DNA from: Anaerolineaceae bacterium
Lineage (GTDB): Bacteria; Chloroflexota; Anaerolineae; Anaerolineales; Anaerolineaceae
DNA length: 9,721 bases
Reading direction: 5' to 3'
NCBI GenBank assembly: GCA_003448875.1
Contig: DLXG01000094.1
Location: forward strand, 1 to 9,721
The notes beneath the pieces were generated by a model. That model was not told the origin of the DNA, did no database searches, and worked only from the letters and a program-made list of their open reading frames with translations. Below, piece after piece: positions 6,123 to 9,721 of this stretch. The position numbers were made by a program, and so were the translations under genes. Numbering within the stretch: the first letter of the stretch is position 1; each line of letters opens with the position of its first letter.

Positions 6123-6812
6123 ATGACCGACTACTTCGTCCTGTTTGCCCAATTCTTAGAAGCGCTGCCAACCTATCTACTCAATGGGTTACTGGCGACG
6201 CTCTATTGGTTGGCCGATTCCGGCGCTGCGCTCATCAGCCTTGCCTGCGCGGTTGGAATAGCAGTCTGGATCGACGCTCATGTGCAAAGCAGGGCTGCTT
6301 TCCGGCCAACCAGAAATGGACGGCAGGGACAGGTCACACCTGTTGAAACCCGCACAGCTCAGATGATCACCGGTGTAGCCCTACTTTTCTGGATCGCCAG
6401 CCAGTGGGGGATGGGCGCACCGGTACCATGGATCGGTGCGGCAATGTGGGTCACTGGACTCGGAATGGCGCTTCTGGTTCGCCAGCAGGAAACAACCACT
6501 CTTTGGAATGTCAAATCTGGGATTTTTATCTACGCCCTGGCGGTGCTGGGCAGCCGGCTGTACCTGGCTTCTACCGCTCAACTCTCCCCGGAACAATGGG
6601 CGGCGCTGATCGGCAGCACCGAAAGCGCTGCCCAGGTGATCGCAAATACACGCAGCAACGTGACAACGATCATCCTTTGGGCGCTGTGGTTGGTGATCCC
6701 GCTGGGTTATTTCGCTATGCTGCTCCAGCAAGCACTGCTCAATCCCTGGTCGTTGGTTAACCCGCTGTCCAACGCCAGCGAGCTGATCCAACGCTACCGG
6801 ACGAGGCGATGA
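6123..6812 (+). CDS. Polytopic membrane protein of the conjugation operon
   Basis: A 229-aa protein with about five to six hydrophobic helices: roughly 14-31, 35-53, 80-95, 101-119, 132-149 and 180-203. A basic loop (56-78, RPTRNGRQGQ) lies between the second and third, and the C-terminus is basic (QRYRTRR). The start at ATG 6123 is supported by the immediate membrane segment, but no good Shine-Dalgarno precedes it. No alternative ATG, GTG or TTG occurs in frame in the 46 nt after the previous stop. I cannot assign it to VirB6 or VirB3 by sequence. Its operon position next to VirB8-like and VirB4-like genes suggests an inner-membrane channel subunit. Confidence 0.75.
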   Translation: MTDYFVLFAQFLEALPTYLLNGLLATLYWLADSGAALISLACAVGIAVWIDAHVQSRAAFRPTRNGRQGQVTPVETRTAQMITGVALLFWIASQWGMGAPVPWIGAAMWVTGLGMALLVRQQETTTLWNVKSGIFIYALAVLGSRLYLASTAQLSPEQWAALIGSTESAAQVIANTRSNVTTIILWALWLVIPLGYFAMLLQQALLNPWSLVNPLSNASELIQRYRTRR

Positions 6813-6913
6813 GGAAGGCAAATGGAACCCTTTCACGGATTGTGAACAGGCTCTGTTTGCACTTCTCACCCCTTGGATGAGAACTGTTTTTATACCTCGG
6901 GCGTTTTTGTCGT

Positions 6914-6940
6914 CAACCTCGGTCTCTATTCCAACCTCGG
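6914..6940 (+). repeat. Short direct repeat CAACCTCGG before a small gene
   Basis: CAACCTCGG occurs at 6914-6922 and 6932-6940, and a shorter ACCTCGG lies at 6893-6899. The last copy supplies the GG of the GGAGG ribosome binding site. The repeat sits in the 136-nt gap between the polytopic protein gene and the small single-pass protein gene. It may be incidental or an RNA-level control element; no function is evident. Confidence 0.35.
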
Positions 6941-6948
6941 AGGAATGT

Positions 6949-7233
6949 ATGAATTCGATCCTTGACATACTGCGTGGTCCGGCGCTGGGCGTGATCTTGA
7001 TGATCTTCGCTCTGGCCGGCGTCATCGTCATCACTGCTTTCGCGGCGCTGATTGCACAGGTCAGCCTGCTGCTGCGCCTGCGCCCCTGGCAGACGCAACC
7101 GGCTGCAAAGCCGCAGACCGTCCCGGATTCACCCATTTCCTACTCGACCTCCCGTTCCCCGAAGCGTTCGGTTCGCGAACAGGAAGAGGAGGAGGTGATC
7201 GACGCGGAATGGTGGTACGAGACATCGCAGTAA
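6949..7233 (+). CDS. Small single-pass membrane protein, unrecognised
   Basis: A 94-aa protein starting at ATG 6949, preceded by GGAGG (6939-6943) at 5-nt spacing. This is preferred over the in-frame ATG at 6877, which has no ribosome binding site and would add 24 non-conserved-looking residues. One long hydrophobic helix spans about residues 11-42. A cytoplasm-type basic boundary (LLRLRPWQ) follows, then a Pro/Ser linker (50-72) and an acidic tail (REQEEEEVIDAEWWYETSQ, 76-94). I do not recognise the family. A short membrane protein directly before a VirB4-like ATPase would fit a VirB3-like or ATPase-docking subunit; this rests on position only. Confidence 0.68.
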   Translation: MNSILDILRGPALGVILMIFALAGVIVITAFAALIAQVSLLLRLRPWQTQPAAKPQTVPDSPISYSTSRSPKRSVREQEEEEVIDAEWWYETSQ

Positions 7234-7250
7234 ACCTACAAGCGTGACAT

Positions 7251-7315
7251 CTTCTGCGGAAAGCAGGAGGTGTCTCGTGAAAGGATCAGTTGAGCATTGA
7301 TCCTTTCACGAGACA
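7251..7315 (+). promoter_or_regulatory. Two adjacent RNA hairpins in front of the ATPase gene
   Basis: Hairpin A: CTTCTGC (7251-7257) pairs with GCAGGAG (7263-7269), with one G-U pair and loop GGAAA. It hides part of the GGAGG at 7266-7270. Hairpin B: TGTCTCGTGAAAGGATCA (7271-7288) is perfectly complementary to 7298-7315, an 18-bp stem with a 9-nt loop. It has no T-tract, so it is not an ordinary terminator. Hairpin B ends 3 nt before the ATPase gene's GGAGG (7319-7323). ACGAGACA also occurs upstream at 7217-7224 and could pair with 7271-7278 in place of 7308-7315, offering an alternative fold. Confidence 0.65.
7277..7300 (+). CDS. Possible 7-codon leader peptide (MKGSVEH)
   Basis: GGAGG at 7266-7270 is followed after 6 nt by GTG AAA GGA TCA GTT GAG CAT TGA. 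The mini-ORF occupies most of the left arm and the loop of the 18-bp hairpin, and its TGA begins the right arm. A translating ribosome would melt the hairpin and terminate 27 nt before the TTG of the ATPase gene, allowing reinitiation. The ribosome binding site is good, but such a short frame can arise by chance. Confidence 0.35.
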   Translation: MKGSVEH

Positions 7316-7327
7316 TGCGGAGGAAAT

Positions 7328-9721
7328 TTGGCAAAAATCATTGATCGACTGTCCGAAAAAATCCCCTGGCTGCAAAAAGCGGCTGCCCTGCACGTTCCCG
7401 ACGATTTACGGGTGGGTGAGATTGATCTGTCCTTTTCCCCAAATCGAGAACAGATGGAGTACCTGTGTTTCCACGTCCAGGAACGGGAGGGCAGGCAAGT
7501 TTATGAGGGCTACCGGGTCGTGCGTTTGCTCCAGTTGAAATACATCTCGCTCGAAGCCCGCCGGGATGCGGGATTGCTGCAAAAGATGCGCACGATCCTG
7601 CGCGGCCTGTACGGATCCAACGTTGACCTGGTCTACCTGGCAGCCGGCATTTTCGAACAACCCCGCATTGGCATCGTGCAGTGCTACGGGGTATCGGCAT
7701 TTTGCCCCAACAAAGACGAAGCTATCCGCCGATCGGCCCAGATGCTGATGGCGCTCAAAGCCGGGATGGTCGGGGCCTACCGCCAGATCCGCCTGGAACC
7801 CCTCACCCCCACGATTGCCCAGTGGATTGCGAATGCCTTTACCCAGATGCGCTTCGCATTGGTGACTGTTGGCCATCCCGACCCACGCGAGAACGCGCGT
7901 GGCGGGGATGCATCTCTGCGCGATCCACTAACATCCGGGCAACCAGGCGCGCAGCAGTATTCCATGCAGCAAAACGAGTTGCTCTTCCGCGGCATGAGCG
8001 GTCTTGGTGAAGAATTTATGCTTCTGGTGATGGCCAGCCACGTTAACCTGGCCGACATTACCACCATGCTTTCGGGTTTGTTGGAGGATACCTCTGTTTA
8101 CGCCTCGCGCCAAACCGGGGCACGCGCGGCATCCTTCGGCATCAGCCTACCAGCCATCCTCACCGGTGGACTGGCCGAAAATGCCTCGCATTCCTACAAC
8201 ACCAACCAGTCCACCGGCCTGACCGAAGGACAATCGACCACGGACGGTGTTGCGAATGCGGAAGGTCAGGCACATACGGTAGGGCATGCCAGTTCGCGCG
8301 GCTGGGCACATACCGTAGGGGTTTCGGAAACCGACACTACCGGGACCTCGGTTACCCAAGGCACGGCGGTCAGCCATGGCACCGCCCACACGGAAGGCAC
8401 AGCGGTCACCGACGGCTCGTCGCACACAGAATCATCCTCCACCGCGGTTTCCCATTCGGATAGTTCCGGTTATGGCGTAAACGGCGGGGTGGGCGGCAGC
8501 ATCGCGCCGGCCGGGGTGGGACTATCAGCCAACGTGGGCGGAAACGCCAGCTGGGGATCCTCGGACGGTATAACCAATAGCAGCGGGTCGGCGGACAGCT
8601 CCATGCACTCGGTCACTTCCAGCCAGGCAGATACGGTTTCCGAGAGCACCACCCAAAGCCAATCTGCCACAGCCTCTCAGAGCCACTCCACCACCCAATC
8701 GGAGGCCTGGACCACCTCAGGATCGGAAACCGATTCGGTCGCCGATACATCCAGCACATCAACCACCAAAAGTCACGCCGATTCGCACAGCACGGCCACG
8801 TCAGATACCAAGGGCTCCGGCATCGGACAGGTGATCGGTCGGGGGTTCAGCTCCGGGATGAGTGTTGGCGTCGCGCCATCCTTCTCACTATCCAACAGCT
8901 ACCAGTGGCAGGATGATCCCAATATCCTGCTCACCGAGATCATGCGCACCCAGCGCAAGCTGCTGGATATTGCCAGCCGGGAAGGAGCTTTTTATACCGA
9001 TGTCTATGGGCTGGCGCGCAGCGAACAAGGTGCCCAGGCATTAATGGGATTGATCCCCGAAGCCTTCCATGGCACGGAAGATGTAGTGGCCGGGGTCCAG
9101 ACACGCAGCCTGAACGAGGAAGAGCAAACTTACATCAGCCTGCATGCACGCGCCTTTACTCCTTCCACCCGGGTCGAAACGATCCCGGAGGCAATGAGCG
9201 GTTACGCCGACTCGACGCTGCTGACCATGCTGCAGCTGGCAGCCTATACCGCCCCCGGTACATTTGAGCAAGGGTCCGCCCTGACCATTCAGGAGGAAAC
9301 CCCCGCCTTTGCTTTTTATCCCGAGATGGCCGGCGACCTGACCCTGGGCCGCCAGTGGTCAACCGAGACCGGGCAATTGACCGATGTGTTTTTACGCCTC
9401 GATCCGCAGCGGCACTTCCATACCGCTTTTGTGGGCGACACCGGATTTGGTAAATCCATCGCCGCCGAACGCCTGGCCTACGAGACCACCCGCTTTTGGC
9501 ACTACCGCACCATTGTCCTGGACTTCGGGCAGGGCTGGCGCAAAGCACTGCGCTGGCCTGGCCTGATCTACCGCGAACCAGGTCGCAATGAGGAACACAT
9601 CGATATCCGCCAGTTGTATCCCGCCTCGCCGCGCCCGCTGCGCTGGAACATCTTGCAGGTGCCCCAGCGCATCGACCCGGCTCGCTACCGCAGCATGATC
9701 GCAGAATTATTTGCCAACGCC
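7328..9721 (+). CDS. VirB4/HerA-like conjugation ATPase with Ser/Thr/His-rich insertion (3' end beyond window)
   Basis: An open frame of 798 codons runs off the right edge. The TTG start at 7328 is chosen because GGAGG (7319-7323) lies 4 nt upstream and the frame has a TGA at 7298-7300; no ATG start is available. Residues about 70-165 are an alpha/beta N-terminal region (KYISLEARRDAGLLQKMRTI...). Residues about 287-495 form a low-complexity Ser/Thr/His/Gly/Ala region. Residues about 515-680 are a second folded region. LGRQW precedes the P-loop VGDTGFGKS (702-710, Walker A), followed by strand TIVLDFGQGW with D732. This arrangement (LG...H..FVG.TG.GKS, then a hydrophobic strand ending in Asp) is typical of HerA/VirB4-type ATPases that energise conjugative secretion. 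Walker B lies outside the window. VirB4-like rather than coupling protein is inferred from the long N-terminal part and the VirB8-like neighbour. Confidence 0.85.
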   Translation, partial: MAKIIDRLSEKIPWLQKAAALHVPDDLRVGEIDLSFSPNREQMEYLCFHVQEREGRQVYEGYRVVRLLQLKYISLEARRDAGLLQKMRTILRGLYGSNVDLVYLAAGIFEQPRIGIVQCYGVSAFCPNKDEAIRRSAQMLMALKAGMVGAYRQIRLEPLTPTIAQWIANAFTQMRFALVTVGHPDPRENARGGDASLRDPLTSGQPGAQQYSMQQNELLFRGMSGLGEEFMLLVMASHVNLADITTMLSGLLEDTSVYASRQTGARAASFGISLPAILTGGLAENASHSYNTNQSTGLTEGQSTTDGVANAEGQAHTVGHASSRGWAHTVGVSETDTTGTSVTQGTAVSHGTAHTEGTAVTDGSSHTESSSTAVSHSDSSGYGVNGGVGGSIAPAGVGLSANVGGNASWGSSDGITNSSGSADSSMHSVTSSQADTVSESTTQSQSATASQSHSTTQSEAWTTSGSETDSVADTSSTSTTKSHADSHSTATSDTKGSGIGQVIGRGFSSGMSVGVAPSFSLSNSYQWQDDPNILLTEIMRTQRKLLDIASREGAFYTDVYGLARSEQGAQALMGLIPEAFHGTEDVVAGVQTRSLNEEEQTYISLHARAFTPSTRVETIPEAMSGYADSTLLTMLQLAAYTAPGTFEQGSALTIQEETPAFAFYPEMAGDLTLGRQWSTETGQLTDVFLRLDPQRHFHTAFVGDTGFGKSIAAERLAYETTRFWHYRTIVLDFGQGWRKALRWPGLIYREPGRNEEHIDIRQLYPASPRPLRWNILQVPQRIDPARYRSMIAELFANA
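8186..8809 (+). repeat. Region encoding a Ser/Thr/His/Gly low-complexity insertion
   Basis: Codons 287-494 of the ATPase encode degenerate repeats such as AHTVG (315-319 and 327-331, 12 residues apart), HTEGTAVTDGSSHTE and QSQSATASQSHSTTQS. A Gly-rich, more ordered-looking patch lies at about 381-411. I see only one Arg (324) and one Lys and no Cys across the region. At DNA level GGCACATACGGTAGGG (8269-8284) recurs with one change at 8305-8320. Similar Ser/His-rich tracts are, from memory, known in ATPases of actinobacterial conjugative elements. Confidence 0.8.

Noticed and set aside
6863..6891. TTCTCA-N9-TGAGAA followed by CTGTTTTT, possible internal terminator
   Set aside because: The stem is only 6 bp and AT-rich, with the T-tract offset by 3 nt; too weak to call within an operon.
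7290..7538. 82-codon plus-strand frame beginning in the hairpin
   Set aside because: It is a shadow of the VirB4-like gene in another frame, with Cys/Trp/Pro-rich composition and no conserved features.
8147..8670. Long minus-strand frames opposite the Ser/Thr-rich region
   Set aside because: They are antisense shadows created by the biased codons of the repeat tract; no ribosome binding site or plausible domain.
8186..8809. Repeat tract as a CRISPR array or minisatellite
   Set aside because: The repeats are degenerate, in codon register and keep the frame open; they encode a low-complexity protein segment.
1..9721. tRNA, rRNA, insertion sequence or integrase gene
   Set aside because: I saw no tRNA-like cloverleaf, rRNA segment, transposase or recombinase motifs in any frame of the window, so element ends are not visible here.

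Overview
The window looks like part of an integrative conjugative element or conjugative plasmid. The likely host is a moderately GC-rich, non-model bacterium. I lean towards Chloroflexota (Anaerolineae-like) from the general look of the proteins and the use of TTG starts, but no 16S or taxonomic marker is present, so this is inference. The right half (T4SS-type genes) is visibly GC-richer than the AbiE segment in the middle (sampled 60-base lines: 62% at 9061 against 43% at 2281), which suggests a mosaic.

Layout. (1) 1-1459, plus strand: the tail of an unrecognised gene overlaps a 435-aa protein with a coiled coil, a winged-helix-like region and a C-terminal PD-(D/E)XK-like fold, resembling replication-relaxation proteins of conjugative elements. 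(2) 1460-1575: convergent intergenic region with GTTCCC/GGGAAC inverted repeats. (3) 1576-3052, minus strand: a complete AbiE type IV toxin-antitoxin operon. AbiEi (antitoxin/repressor) and AbiEii (nucleotidyltransferase toxin) overlap by 4 nt. A 17-bp perfect inverted repeat wraps a near-consensus promoter whose predicted start site is the A of the AbiEi ATG, so the mRNA may be leaderless. (4) 3154-3830, minus strand: a ribbon-helix-helix regulator overlaps by 4 nt with a small membrane protein I do not recognise. (5) 3831-4235: a 405-nt divergent control region with short palindromes, tandem TGTCGGGAT-like repeats and an intrinsic-terminator-like hairpin just before the next gene. (6) 4236-9721, plus strand: a presumed conjugation operon. 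It encodes a membrane-anchored VirB8/TcpC-like protein, a secreted Cys-containing protein, a polytopic membrane protein, a small single-pass protein, and the N-terminal 798 codons of a VirB4/HerA-like ATPase that runs off the window. The ATPase carries an approximately 210-residue Ser/Thr/His/Gly-rich insertion before its Walker A motif.

Taken together, region 6 would build part of the mating-pair channel. The RHH regulator, which diverges from it, is the best candidate for its control. AbiE stabilises the element and/or defends against phage. The 435-aa protein probably acts in DNA processing. The least expected features are the leaderless AbiE promoter, the structured leader with a 7-codon mini-ORF in front of the ATPase gene, the attenuator-like hairpin at the head of the operon, and the low-complexity insertion in the ATPase.
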